Shown piece after piece: positions 8,554 through 17,435 of a DNA stretch of 64,000 nucleotides. The position numbers and the translations under genes are program-made. The stretch spans positions 434,001 through 498,000 of the forward strand of contig JAOSKM010000003.1 of NCBI GenBank assembly GCA_027493625.1, read 5' to 3'. Source of the DNA: Planctomycetota bacterium (lineage in GTDB: Bacteria; Planctomycetota; UBA8742; UBA2392). The notes under the pieces were generated by a model that worked only from the letters and a program-made list of their open reading frames with translations, was not told the DNA's origin and ran no database searches. Within the stretch, counting starts at the first letter, position 1, and every line of letters begins with the position of its first letter.

Positions 8554-8643
8554 GAACAGCAAATTACCAATAACCAATTTTCAATTGCCAATGCACCACC
8601 GCGCGAAGCCAATTGGTAATTGGTTATTGGTAATTCGCTGTTC
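8554..8643. repeat. Palindromic repeat family A, copy 1
   Basis: GAACAGC, an AT-rich arm reading AATTACCAATAACCAATT, then its inverse ending TTCGCTGTTC. The element is AT-rich in a GC-rich genome. The stretch 8407-8713 holds no gene, only this element and GGGGAC-type palindromes. Confidence 0.9.
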
Positions 8644-8713
8644 GATCAGGTGCGCTGCTTCAAGCAGCACTCGAACACGGGGACCCTTCGATAAACGCCG
8701 GGCAGAAAGTTCC

Positions 8714-11700
8714 CTACTTCAGCGCCTCGTACAACAGCCGCAGCGGGTGCACCACTTGCGCGCCGTCTTTCCCGTCTTCGCTGGTCTTCACTCCCTGCCT
8801 TATCTGCGTCTGGCAGATGCCGCAGCTTGAGGTCACCACGTCGGGCTTCGCCAGGTTGATTTTGGTGAACATCGGCTGGCCGATCTTGATGCTCATGTCG
8901 AAGTTGTCGGTCTTCAGGCCGAAGGTGCCCGAAAGCCCGCAGCAGCCGGCGTTCAGGTCCACGGTGGCGCCTTCGTCCAGCAGGTCGATCAGCGCCTTGG
9001 CTGCGTCGCCGATCTTCAGCACCTTGCTGTGGCAGGGCAGGTGCCAGGCCACCCGCTTGCCCAGCGGCTTGAGCTGTTTGCGCATCTCCGGCTGCCTGAA
9101 CACCTCCAGCAACATGGCGTGCGCGTCCACACAGGCCTGCGCGACTTCGTGGGTGTAGCCGGTGTCGTGGATGCGCGTCCATTCACGCGCGGCCGCGAGC
9201 ATGCAGCTCGGCGCGCTGAACACGATCTTCGCGCCGCGCCGCACGGGCTTGAGCAGCTTGTCGATGTTTTCCTGGATGTCGGCCTTGGCGCCGCGGTTGT
9301 CGCCCTGGGTGATCTTGCTGATGCCGCAGCAGTTCAGGGCCGGGGTGTGCACCGTGATGCCCAGCGCGGTCAGGATCTCGATCAGCGTGGCCTTCTCACC
9401 GTCCGGGTCGTAGTACTCGGCGTAGCAGCCGGGAAAGACGACCACTTCCGTGGGCAGCTTGGCGCGCAGCTCGGGCGGCACTTCCAGCGGCTTGAGGCGC
9501 TTCACGCCGTGGGGCTTGTGGTACTCCGGCAGCTTGCGCCGCTCATCCAGGCCCGTGACGCTCTGGGCCATGCCGCGCAGGAAACGGTTGCGCAGGATGG
9601 TGTTGGCCATGCCCGCCACCTTCTGGCCGGCCTTGCCCATTTTGTCGGGCTTGCTGAGCAGGTCGGCGACCATGCCGCCCTTGCCCTTGCGGTCGATGAA
9701 CTGCTCGCGGAACACCATGCTGATGCCGGGAATGTCCACTTGGGTCGGGCACTCCACCAGGCACTGCTCGCAGGCGATGCACAGGTCGATGTTGGCCTTG
9801 AACTCGGCGTCCAGCAGCAGGTCGACATCCAGGCGCCCGGCCACCACGCCGCGCAGCAGGTTGGCCTTGGCGCGGGCGCTGTACTTTTCTTCTTTGCCTA
9901 CGCGCATCAGAGGGCAGTAGTTGCGGCACTTGCCGCAGCCGTGGCACTTCTCGATTTCCTCCAGCACCGAGGGCCGGTCCAGTACCGTGCCGGTGGGTTG
10001 GCGCGCGTAGTCTTCGCCCACGCGCAGGAAGGATGTGATGTCGCGTGTGCCGTGTCCCGTGTCCCGTGTCTGCTGCGGTTGACCCGGCACACGGGACTCG
10101 GGACTCGGGACCTTGTTTAACGGATTCAGCAGGAAGCGCGGATCGAACAGCGCCTTCACCTGCTCGAACAGCGGGTACACCTCGCCGTACATGCGCTGCA
10201 GATACGGCGTGCGCATCAACCCGTCGCCGTGCTCGCCGCTGATGGTGCCCTTCAGGCCTTTCACCAGCTCGAATACCTCGTCGGCCGCCTTGCGCATGCG
10301 TTCGCGGTCGGCGGGGTCTTTGCAGTTGGCGAAGGGGTTGACGTGCAGGTTGCCCTCGCCGCCGTGGCCGAACAGGTGGGCGGTAAAGCCGTTGCTCTCA
10401 CAGATGCGTTTGAAACCGTCGATGAACTGAGGCAGCTTCCAGGGCGGCACAGCGCAGTCCTCGATCCAGCGGGTGGGCTTGTGGTCGCCTTTCACGCGAC
10501 TGAGGATCGGGCTGGCCACCTTGCGCACCGTCCAGGCTTTCTCCAGCTCGGCGGCGTCATAGGCGGCCTTGCCGTCGAAGGCCGGGCCCTGTTTCACGCA
10601 AAGCTCGAGCGCTTCGTCCACGGACTTGGCCGTGTCGCGCTCGTCGTCGGCCCAGTACTCGACGATCAGCATGGACTGCAGCCGGTCGGGAATCCCCTCG
10701 GCCAGGCGCGGGTCGCTGCGCGCGGCCACGTCGATGAAGCTGCGGTCCAGCACCTCCAGCTTGGTGGGGCGCGTGTCCAGCAGCTTGACCACGCCCTCGG
10801 CCATGGCCTGGTTGCTGTCGAAGTACAGCGTCAGGCCGGCCTGCTTGCGCGGCAGCTTCAGCACGCGCAGCTTCGCCTCAAGCAGGATGCCCAGCGTGCC
10901 CTCGCTGCCGCTGAACAGGCGGGGCAGGTCGAGAATGCCGCCCTCGGCGTCGAACTCCGTGCGCGGGTAGTAGGCCTGGATGTCCACGCCCGAGTTGTCG
11001 GCGTGCAGCAACTCGAACAGGTTGTAACCGCTGCTGCTGCGGGTGGCTTCCGGCCGCTGCTCTTTCAACAGCTTCGCGTTGTCGCGCGCCAGTTTGAGCA
11101 GCGCCTCGGCCAGCCGCCGTTCCGCCGCAGTGGCGTCGGCGGGAAACTCGATTGCGCCGTTCGCGACTTTCAGCGGCCGTAACCTGGCGCGTTCTCCGTC
11201 GGGCAGCAGCACGTCCAGCTCAAGCAGGTAGTCCTTGGCGGTGCCCCAGCGGATCGACTTGGCGCCGCCGCTGTTGTTGCTGACCATGGCGCCCACCGTG
11301 CACCAGGGGCTGCTGCTGGGATCGGGCGGCCAGAACATACCGAAGCTGCCGAGCTCGGTGTCGAAGTCGTCTTTCACCACGCCCGGCTGCACGCGCGCCC
11401 AGCCCTGGCTGGGCTGCACCTCGACGATGCGGTTCATGTGCACCGAGAAGTCCATGATGATGCCCTGGCCCAGCGACTGGCCGGCGACGCCGGAGCCCGC
11501 GCCGCGGCAGGTGATCGGAACACCGTGCTCGCGCGCGAACTGCATGGCCTTCACCACGTCGTCGGCGTCCATGGGCTCGACCACGCAGCTGGGCCACAGC
11601 TCGACGATGCTGGCGCTGCTGGCATAGAGGGCGCGGCTGATGTCGTCCCAGCGCACGGCGCCGCGCACGTTGCGGCGCAGGTGCGAGTAATCAACGGGGT

Positions 11701-11746
11701 ACAGCGGCTTTGAGTAGGCTCGGGCGTCGGCCTGTGCGGTGCTCAT
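8714..11746 (-). CDS. YdiJ-like FAD-binding and (Fe-S)-binding oxidoreductase
   Basis: About 1010 residues from ATG 11746. The N-terminal FAD-binding type-4 oxidase domain contains CRGAGSGVAGQ and a GlcD-like C-terminal part (HLFGHGGEGNLHVNPF, SGEHGDG). It is followed by a GlpC/GlcF-like part with two 4Fe-4S motifs (CHGCGKCRNYC, CIACEQC) and two CCG domains (LNCCGIS, AGCCGLSG). This is the fused D-2-hydroxyacid/lactate dehydrogenase layout seen in YdiJ, about the same length, likely feeding electrons to the respiratory chain. At the junction of the halves a palindromic DNA repeat is translated in frame. A MarR gene lies divergently 97 bp away and may regulate it. Confidence 0.9.
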   Translation of the reverse strand: MSTAQADARAYSKPLYPVDYSHLRRNVRGAVRWDDISRALYASSASIVELWPSCVVEPMDADDVVKAMQFAREHGVPITCRGAGSGVAGQSLGQGIIMDFSVHMNRIVEVQPSQGWARVQPGVVKDDFDTELGSFGMFWPPDPSSSPWCTVGAMVSNNSGGAKSIRWGTAKDYLLELDVLLPDGERARLRPLKVANGAIEFPADATAAERRLAEALLKLARDNAKLLKEQRPEATRSSSGYNLFELLHADNSGVDIQAYYPRTEFDAEGGILDLPRLFSGSEGTLGILLEAKLRVLKLPRKQAGLTLYFDSNQAMAEGVVKLLDTRPTKLEVLDRSFIDVAARSDPRLAEGIPDRLQSMLIVEYWADDERDTAKSVDEALELCVKQGPAFDGKAAYDAAELEKAWTVRKVASPILSRVKGDHKPTRWIEDCAVPPWKLPQFIDGFKRICESNGFTAHLFGHGGEGNLHVNPFANCKDPADRERMRKAADEVFELVKGLKGTISGEHGDGLMRTPYLQRMYGEVYPLFEQVKALFDPRFLLNPLNKVPSPESRVPGQPQQTRDTGHGTRDITSFLRVGEDYARQPTGTVLDRPSVLEEIEKCHGCGKCRNYCPLMRVGKEEKYSARAKANLLRGVVAGRLDVDLLLDAEFKANIDLCIACEQCLVECPTQVDIPGISMVFREQFIDRKGKGGMVADLLSKPDKMGKAGQKVAGMANTILRNRFLRGMAQSVTGLDERRKLPEYHKPHGVKRLKPLEVPPELRAKLPTEVVVFPGCYAEYYDPDGEKATLIEILTALGITVHTPALNCCGISKITQGDNRGAKADIQENIDKLLKPVRRGAKIVFSAPSCMLAAAREWTRIHDTGYTHEVAQACVDAHAMLLEVFRQPEMRKQLKPLGKRVAWHLPCHSKVLKIGDAAKALIDLLDEGATVDLNAGCCGLSGTFGLKTDNFDMSIKIGQPMFTKINLAKPDVVTSSCGICQTQIRQGVKTSEDGKDGAQVVHPLRLLYEALK
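10044..10111. repeat. Palindromic repeat embedded in frame in the FAD/Fe-S gene
   Basis: Tandem CCGTGTC units (GTCCCGTGTCCCGTGTC) face inverted GGGACTC units across a short centre. It is translated as PSPESRVPGQPQQTRDTG and following residues, between the FAD and Fe-S halves, where related proteins need only a linker. Confidence 0.8.
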
Positions 11747-11798
11747 GGCACTGCACTCTAGCATGGCGTTATGGGAACGGCAGGCACTCGCAATTCAC

Positions 11799-11823
11799 TT
11801 GCCATAGAACTATCTTACGGCAA
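11799..11823. promoter_or_regulatory. Candidate MarR operator
   Basis: Inverted repeat TTGCC...GGCAA enclosing CATAG-AA-CTAT, in the 97-bp gap between the divergent marR-type and FAD/Fe-S genes and 20 bp before the marR start. Confidence 0.35.
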
Positions 11824-11843
11824 TCAATCCGGGAGCAGGCACC

Positions 11844-12278
11844 ATGAGCGAGACCTACCTCAAGCAGAGCCGGGCCGTGGCCCGGCTGATCCTGACCTCA
11901 CAGCAGCTCTACAAGGCCGTGACGGCGCTGGTGCGGCGCTCCGACCTGACGGAAAGCCAGTACAACGCCCTGCGCGTGCTGCGCGGCGCGGACAAGCGCG
12001 GCGAAGAGCTGACCCAGGCCGAGCTGGCCGAGCGGCTGATCGCCAGCCGCGCCAACACCACCTGGATTCTCGACAAGCTGGAAGAGCGCAAGCTGATCCG
12101 CCGCAAAGGCCACGAGGACCGGCGCAAGAACCTGGTGGAGATCACCCCCGCCGGCCAGCGTCTGCTGACGCGCATCGACCCGGAGTTCGAAACCCTGCTG
12201 GCCGGCGTGCTGAAGGATGTCAGCCAGCCCGAACTCGACACGTTGCTGGGAATCATCGGAAAGTTTCACTTCGATTGA
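11844..12278 (+). CDS. MarR-family transcriptional regulator
   Basis: 144 residues with GGAGCAGG before the ATG. The winged helix is clear: LTQAELAERL, then a recognition region (SRANTTWILDKLEERKLIRR) and the wing DRRKNLVEITPAG, which is the DxR-K signature of MarR proteins. It binds DNA as a dimer and usually represses itself and a divergent neighbour. Here the neighbour is the YdiJ-like oxidoreductase, with an inverted repeat between them. Confidence 0.9.
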   Translation: MSETYLKQSRAVARLILTSQQLYKAVTALVRRSDLTESQYNALRVLRGADKRGEELTQAELAERLIASRANTTWILDKLEERKLIRRKGHEDRRKNLVEITPAGQRLLTRIDPEFETLLAGVLKDVSQPELDTLLGIIGKFHFD

Positions 12279-12377
12279 ACCGATAGTGTTGCAACAACCT
12301 GCCGCGCCAAGACTAGCGCCCACTAACCCGCGGCGTCGCGGTGCGCGCATTGGGACTGGACGGTCGGCTGCGGTTGT

Positions 12378-12383
12378 TATACT
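12378..12383 (+). promoter_or_regulatory. Candidate extended -10 promoter
   Basis: TG-T-TATACT lies 37 bp upstream of the HD-protein start. The -35 region is poor, so it would rely on the extended -10. Confidence 0.35.
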
Positions 12384-12419
12384 CGTTGGCATGGCCCCAG
12401 GGCCGCTGCGGACGTTCGC

Positions 12420-14039
12420 ATGGCATTCAGCGAGCTGGACGAACAGAAGTACGCGATCATCGAGCAGCGCCTCGGCGAAGCCGAGAGCGCCCGCACCCAG
12501 ATAGACTGGGCCCTCTGGACGCCCCGCGCCATCGGCGCCGTGATCTTCTCGCTGCTGCTGCTCGGCGTCGTGCTGGCCCCCTACGACCGCCTGCAACCCG
12601 ACCGGGTCATCGGCCTGGGCCTGCTGGTGTTCAGCTTCGTCGCCCTCTACGGCGTCTACCTCGCGCGCTTCCGCCCCGAGCTGTTCAAGGAACGACGCAA
12701 GCAGATGTTCTTCGGTTCCAGCGTGCTGCTTTCCTGCGCCGTCGTGCAGACCGTCACCCTGGTCGGCGCCGAGCACGCCCCCGCCGCCCTGCAGTCCGCC
12801 CTCGGGCCGGCCGTCATCTTCGGCCTGCTGCTGCTGTGCGGCATCGGCTATGCGGTGGTGTTTGACCAGCGCTTCGCCCTCGACGGTCTGATCCTCACCA
12901 GCCTCTCGATCGGCCTGGTGCTGCTGGTGGACGAAGAGTTCCTGCCCGTGCGCCTGACCGTGGCTTCGGCGGGCGCCCTGACGGCCGTGCTGTTCACGCG
13001 CAACCTGCGCTCGCGCTACAAGCTGGCGCTGGTGGGCGTGGTGGGCGGCGCGGCGGCGGCGTGCATTATCGTGGCGCTGACGCTGCTGGGCGCCCGGGAA
13101 GTGTGGCCCGCCAACGAGCTGAACGACCCGCTGCGACTGATCGTGTGGGCGACCGGCGCCGTGGTGATCGGCGCCGCGGTGGGCGTGTTCAGCACCTTCC
13201 TGCTGCCCGTGTTCGAGCGCGCCTTCCAGATCACCACCGACCTGCGGCTGATCGAGCTGCTGGAAGGCGAGCACCCGCTGATCACCCTGATGCAGCAGCG
13301 CGCCCCCGGCACCTGGCAGCACACCCAGAACGTCGCCAATTTCACCAAGCGCGCCTGCGAGGCCATCGGCGCCAACGCCCTGCTGGGAGAAGTCGGCGTC
13401 AAGTTCCATGACCTCGGCAAGATGGTGCGGCCGGAGTTCTTCACCGAGAACGAGCCGGAAAGCAAGCTGCTGCACGACCGGCTGAGCCCGATGATGAGCG
13501 CGCTGATCATCCTGAGCCACGTCAGCGACGGGGTGCTGATGGCGCGCAAGGCCAAGCTGCCGCCGGTGCTGGAGGATTTCATCACCGGCCACCACGGCAC
13601 CAGCATCATCAAGTACTTCTATTTCAAGGCCAAGGAACAGGCCAAGGACGGCGAGCGGATCGAGATGGACCAGTTCCGCTACCCGGGGCCCAAGCCCCAG
13701 AGCAAGGAGGCGGCCATCGCCGCGATCGCCGACCAGGTGGAAGCCACGGCGCGCGCGCGCTTTGCCGGCGGCGTCAGCCACGCGGACGACATCCGCAACA
13801 TGGTGCACCAGGCCATCATCGACAAGCTGCTCGACGGCCAGTTCGACGAGTGCGCGATCACCATCAGCGAGTGGAAGGTGGTCGAGGACAGCCTGGTGAA
13901 GAGCCTCGCCAGCATGTACCACCACCGGGTCAAGTACCCCGACGATCCCGACAAGGACAAGCGCAAGGCCGCCATCGAGGCCCGCGAGAAGTACCGCAAC
14001 GAGCTGGCCAAGCGCCGCGAGCGCATCCTGACCCAGTAG
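12420..14039 (+). CDS. Membrane HD-domain phosphohydrolase, PgpH-like
   Basis: 539 residues. About eight hydrophobic helices (residues 40-270) are followed by a cytoplasmic HD domain: TWQHTQNVANF, then VKFHDLGKMVRPEFF with the metal-binding HD pair, a later ILSHVSDG and GHHGTSIIKYFYF. The order fits the PgpH/7TM-HD family, whose known members hydrolyse c-di-AMP. The extracellular 7TMR-HDED domain usual in PgpH is absent, so the protein is shorter (539 versus about 700). No clear Shine-Dalgarno is visible before the ATG. It ends with a basic helix. The substrate is inferred from family only. Confidence 0.8.
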   Translation: MAFSELDEQKYAIIEQRLGEAESARTQIDWALWTPRAIGAVIFSLLLLGVVLAPYDRLQPDRVIGLGLLVFSFVALYGVYLARFRPELFKERRKQMFFGSSVLLSCAVVQTVTLVGAEHAPAALQSALGPAVIFGLLLLCGIGYAVVFDQRFALDGLILTSLSIGLVLLVDEEFLPVRLTVASAGALTAVLFTRNLRSRYKLALVGVVGGAAAACIIVALTLLGAREVWPANELNDPLRLIVWATGAVVIGAAVGVFSTFLLPVFERAFQITTDLRLIELLEGEHPLITLMQQRAPGTWQHTQNVANFTKRACEAIGANALLGEVGVKFHDLGKMVRPEFFTENEPESKLLHDRLSPMMSALIILSHVSDGVLMARKAKLPPVLEDFITGHHGTSIIKYFYFKAKEQAKDGERIEMDQFRYPGPKPQSKEAAIAAIADQVEATARARFAGGVSHADDIRNMVHQAIIDKLLDGQFDECAITISEWKVVEDSLVKSLASMYHHRVKYPDDPDKDKRKAAIEAREKYRNELAKRRERILTQ

Positions 14040-14077
14040 CGGCACGCGCTTCCTCATCGCGGACGCGCAACCGGGCC

Positions 14078-14416
14078 TTAACTCTTCGCCACCAGTGTGA
14101 CGTGCCAGATCTTGTCGCCCTTTACGCGATAAATGGCCACCGCGTTGCGCCGCACGTTGTCGGCGCGGCCTATCACTTCTTCGTCGTCGATCACCCAGTC
14201 GGCGGCTGTGATGCGTTTGGTGATGATCGCGACCTGGTGCGGGTTGGCCTTGAACAGCGGGCCGTAAACTTCGCGCAGCTGGGTAATGCCGTCGCATCGC
14301 ACCTTGCCGTTGCCGTCCACCACTTTGACGTCGTCAGTGTAGGTGGCCGCAAAGGCGTCAATGTCGCACTGGTTGTAGGCCTCAAGCTGTTTCTGGACCA
14401 CTTCTTCCGGTGTCAT
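14078..14416 (-). CDS. SnoaL/DUF4440-like NTF2-fold protein
   Basis: 112 residues from ATG 14416, chosen because AGGAAGAGG precedes it. The sequence (EEVVQKQLEAYNQCDIDAF, then YTDDVKVVDGNGKV, later AVAIYRVKGDKIWHVTLV) is the short NTF2-like fold used by SnoaL-type isomerases and many small ligand-binding proteins. It overlaps the end of the upstream membrane-protein gene by 35 bp, suggesting translational coupling. Substrate unknown. Confidence 0.75.
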   Translation of the reverse strand: MTPEEVVQKQLEAYNQCDIDAFAATYTDDVKVVDGNGKVRCDGITQLREVYGPLFKANPHQVAIITKRITAADWVIDDEEVIGRADNVRRNAVAIYRVKGDKIWHVTLVAKS

Positions 14417-15080
14417 CCTCTTCCTCTTCAATCTCGATGCGTCCGAACAGCAGCGCCAGCACCAGCCCGATCGGCAGCCCGAACAGTGAGCCCGCCAGCG
14501 CGGCCGCCAAAAGCTGGATCACCGATGCGTTGCGCGCGGCCGCACTTCCCGTGCCGTGGCCCAGCCCGTGCTGCCCGGCGATGATGGCCGCCCCGCTGGC
14601 GCCCAGCAACATCGCGCCGAACAGCAGCGCCATGCCCAGACGGCTGAGCCGGCTGCGGGGCGGGCGCGCGCCTTCCGGCGGGCGCTGTTCCGGCGGCACA
14701 TAGGGTGCGCTGCGCGGGACCATGCCCAGGAACGCCTCGGTGCTGTTCACGGCGCTCAGCCACTCCTGGTACTTGCGTTCGCCGGCCTCCGGGTCGCCGA
14801 CCGTGTTGTCATCGGGCAGCGCCGCAAGCTCTTCGCGCTTGTAGTCGCCCAGCCGCAGCCAGCCCAGGGCGATGAAACCGTAAGGCACGAACACGGTCAG
14901 GCCCGTCACAAGGCTGAGCCCCAGCACCACCAGGCTTACCAGCAGCATGGGTGCCGGGCCGACCTCGGCCGCCTCACCGATCCATGCCAGGCCGCCGATC
15001 CCCAGCACGAAAACCGTGCCCAGCAGCAGGCAGGCCAGCAGACCCGCGTATGCGCGTTGATTGCGACGTTCTCGCGGCAT
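14382..15080 (-). CDS. Four-helix membrane protein, unknown
   Basis: 232 residues with a hydrophobic hairpin near the start (LLACLLLGTVFVLGIGG, then LLVSLVVLGLSLVTGLTVFV), a polar middle segment with Pro/Arg-rich stretch, and a second helix pair near the end, finishing in an acidic run (EIEEEEDD). The gene overlaps the SnoaL-like gene downstream. No family recognised. Confidence 0.65.
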   Translation of the reverse strand: MPRERRNQRAYAGLLACLLLGTVFVLGIGGLAWIGEAAEVGPAPMLLVSLVVLGLSLVTGLTVFVPYGFIALGWLRLGDYKREELAALPDDNTVGDPEAGERKYQEWLSAVNSTEAFLGMVPRSAPYVPPEQRPPEGARPPRSRLSRLGMALLFGAMLLGASGAAIIAGQHGLGHGTGSAAARNASVIQLLAAALAGSLFGLPIGLVLALLFGRIEIEEEEDDTGRSGPETA

Positions 15081-15138
15081 GGACTGATTCTACTGAAATC
15101 CGGACACGTTCAATTCGGAATCACCCACGGAGGCGAAC

Positions 15139-15909
15139 ATGATCTTCGGAAGCTACCAGGAAATCGGCACGGTCAATCGCGTGGTCGGCATCGGCGCGGA
15201 GGTCACCCGCCTGATCATTGAGAACGGCCACGGCGACATCAAGCTGGAGGCCGGGCGCGCCGGCCTGGTCGAGATCACCGCGCGCTTCACCGCCCCGGAC
15301 GGCGCCGACTACGCGGTCTCGGAGCACGACGTCGAGGTCACCAGCGGCGACGGCAAGCTGAAGATCCGCGCGATGGAAGCACCCCGCGCCCTGCAGCGCC
15401 GGAAAGTATGCTGGGAAATCCGCCTGCCCATGACGCTGGACGTGCGCGCCCGCAACGGCATGGGCGACATCGAAGCGCTGGGCCTGAACGGCGAACACGA
15501 CCTGCGCACCGGCGTCGGCAGCATCACCGTGCGCGCCGAGCGCATCTGCGGCGCCAGCCGCTTCCGCGCCGGCACGGGCAAGCTCGAGGTGAACGCTCAC
15601 CGCCTCGAGGGCGAGCCCGGCCTGCTGACCGGCGTCGGCGCCATCCGCCTGCAGGCGGGCTCGGTGGCGCTGGCCCACGCCAGCCTGAAGGTCGCCACCG
15701 GCAACATCACGCTGGACCTGCCCTCGCACTACCTGGGGCGCGTGGATTTCAAGACGGCCGTGGGGCGCATCAACCTGGGTCGCGACCAGGGCGCGATCCC
15801 GGTGCACACGGCGATCGTGGGCGCCAGGGCGCACGGCCAGCTGGGCCCGGGGCAAGGTGACATTGAGGCGAAGACCGCAGTCGGCAACATCACGCTGAAC
15901 CGGGCGTAG
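15139..15909 (+). CDS. DUF4097-like beta-helix protein
   Basis: 256 residues with a strong GGAGG ahead of the ATG. The sequence is made of repeating short strands (LIIENGHGDIKLEAG, ARNGMGDIEALGLNGE, TGVGSITVRAE, AVGNITLN), the pattern of the DUF4097 adhesin-like beta-helix. No signal peptide or membrane segment is visible, so it may be cytoplasmic. It is divergent from the membrane protein to its left, with 58 bp between starts. Confidence 0.75.
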   Translation: MIFGSYQEIGTVNRVVGIGAEVTRLIIENGHGDIKLEAGRAGLVEITARFTAPDGADYAVSEHDVEVTSGDGKLKIRAMEAPRALQRRKVCWEIRLPMTLDVRARNGMGDIEALGLNGEHDLRTGVGSITVRAERICGASRFRAGTGKLEVNAHRLEGEPGLLTGVGAIRLQAGSVALAHASLKVATGNITLDLPSHYLGRVDFKTAVGRINLGRDQGAIPVHTAIVGARAHGQLGPGQGDIEAKTAVGNITLNRA

Positions 15910-15999
15910 GTATGCGGCTCCAAGCGCCCCGGCTGTCAGGAACAGCGAATTATCAATAACCAATGGGCTACACGTCCCAGGCCATTGGTCATTGTGAAT

Positions 16000-17327
16000 C
16001 ACTACTGTCCGGTTAACTTTTCAGCTGTTGGCTGGCAAGGCTTTGGTTTAGGGGTGTTTCGGTTCATGGGCTAGTGTATCGATTTCATTTTGCGGTGCCT
16101 TTGTCGGCATGATCCTTCCACCTCATGGTGGAGGGTACGCGCCTATGAACCGCGGCCGAACGGTCTTTGCCCAACTTCTCGACTTCCTGCCCAAGCGCGA
16201 GTTCGACCGATTCGTCGCCCAACGCGGTGGCAACCACCGGGTCAAGCGTTTCTCCTGCTTCGACCAGTTTCTCGCGCTGGCCTTCGCGCAGTTGACCTCC
16301 CGCGACAGCCTGCGCGACATCGTCACTTGCCTCGGCGCGATGAAGCCCAAACTTTATCACGCCGGCTTTCGCGGCAGCGTGTCGCGCAGCACCCTGGCCG
16401 ACGCCAACGAGCGTCGCGACTGGCGCATCTTCAGCGACCTGGCGCAAACCCTGATCACCCGTGCGAGATCGCTCTACGCGGGCGAGCCCTTCGCCTTCGA
16501 TCTGGACCGGACCGTCTACGCGTTCGACTCCACCACCATAGACCTCTGCCTCTCGCTGTTTCCCTGGGCGCAGTTCCGCCGCCGCAAGAGCGCGGTCAAG
16601 CTCCACACGCTGCTGGACCTGCGCGGCAACATCCCGACATTCGTGCATGTCTCCAGCGGCGCCATGGCCGACGTGCGAGCCCTGGACGTTCTGCCGCTCG
16701 AGGCCGGCGCGATCTACGTGCTGGACCGCGGCTACATCGACTTCGCGCGCCTGTACCGCTTCACCGGGCACGGCGCCTTCTTCATCGTGCGCTCCAGGAA
16801 GAAGCTCGACTTCGCCACCCGCAACTACAGCAGAGTGGACAAGTCAACCGGCGTGTGCAGCGACAGTGTCATCCGGCTGCGTGGCCCAAAGAGCAAGGGA
16901 CTGTACCCGGAGCGGCTGCGGCGGATCAGCTTCTTTGCCGAGGACATCGGCAAGCGGCTGGTGTTCCTGACCAACAACTTCACGCTGCCCGCGGAGGTGA
17001 TCGCTGCGCTGTACAAACAGCGCTGGCAGGTGGAGCTGTTCTTCAAGTGGATCAAGCAGAACCTGAGGATCAAGGCGTTCTACGGCACTTCGCCGAACGC
17101 GGTGAAGACGCAGGTTTGGATTGCGGTGTGCGTGTATCTGCTGGTGGCGATCGCGCGCAAGGAGTTGAAGGTGGAGCGAAGCCTGAGTGAAATGATGCAA
17201 ATCCTCAGCATTTCACTTTTCGAGCGAACGCCTATTTCAACGGCCTTCGCAGCCGATCCGCCGGAAACGGAAGCAAGCGAGTGTCGTAACCAGCGGTCAC
17301 TGTTTAACTTATGACCGGACAGTAGTG
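16000..17327 (+). mobile_element. IS4-family insertion sequence, 1328 bp, apparently intact
   Basis: Terminal inverted repeats CACTACTGTCCGGT (left) and its inverse (right) bound the element. ATTGTGAAT is present on both sides (15991-15999 and 17328-17336), a clean 9-bp target duplication, so insertion was probably recent. One full transposase gene is inside. Confidence 0.93.
16145..17314 (+). CDS. IS4-family transposase (DDE, DUF4372-type N-terminus)
   Basis: 389 residues from the ATG at 16145 (an ATG at 16109 is also possible). The N-terminal DUF4372-like segment (LLDFLPKREFDRFVAQRGG) and the catalytic core are intact: Asp in YAFDSTTIDL, Asp in YVLDRGYIDF, and the IS4 YREK signature in YKQRWQVELFFKWIKQNLRI with its Glu. 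The protein fills the element and ends 13 bp before its right end. Confidence 0.93.
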   Translation: MNRGRTVFAQLLDFLPKREFDRFVAQRGGNHRVKRFSCFDQFLALAFAQLTSRDSLRDIVTCLGAMKPKLYHAGFRGSVSRSTLADANERRDWRIFSDLAQTLITRARSLYAGEPFAFDLDRTVYAFDSTTIDLCLSLFPWAQFRRRKSAVKLHTLLDLRGNIPTFVHVSSGAMADVRALDVLPLEAGAIYVLDRGYIDFARLYRFTGHGAFFIVRSRKKLDFATRNYSRVDKSTGVCSDSVIRLRGPKSKGLYPERLRRISFFAEDIGKRLVFLTNNFTLPAEVIAALYKQRWQVELFFKWIKQNLRIKAFYGTSPNAVKTQVWIAVCVYLLVAIARKELKVERSLSEMMQILSISLFERTPISTAFAADPPETEASECRNQRSLFNL

Positions 17328-17435
17328 ATTGTGAATTGGTTATTGGTAATTCGCTGTTCCACCCGCGCGCGACGTACTTTCAGGGCACGAAGGCGGGGAC
17401 AGTCCCCAACTTCGGGGACAGTCCCTTCCGCGTTT

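Larger units (their letters stand above)
15940..17359. repeat. Palindromic repeat family A, copy 2, split by an insertion sequence
   Basis: Left arm GAACAGCGAATTATCAATAA at 15940 and right arm ending TTCGCTGTTC at 17359 are the two halves of a family A element. The IS at 16000-17327 sits in its right half; removing the IS and one 9-bp duplication rebuilds the palindrome. Confidence 0.9.

Noticed and set aside
10044-10111. CRISPR array.
   Set aside because: The repeats are short inverted units without spacers of constant length; no cas genes occur.
11898-14297. A 799-codon open frame on the minus strand opposite the marR-type and HD-domain genes.
   Set aside because: Its translation is low-complexity (His, Gln, Ala rich) and it shadows the two clear genes on the plus strand; high GC makes such frames long by chance.
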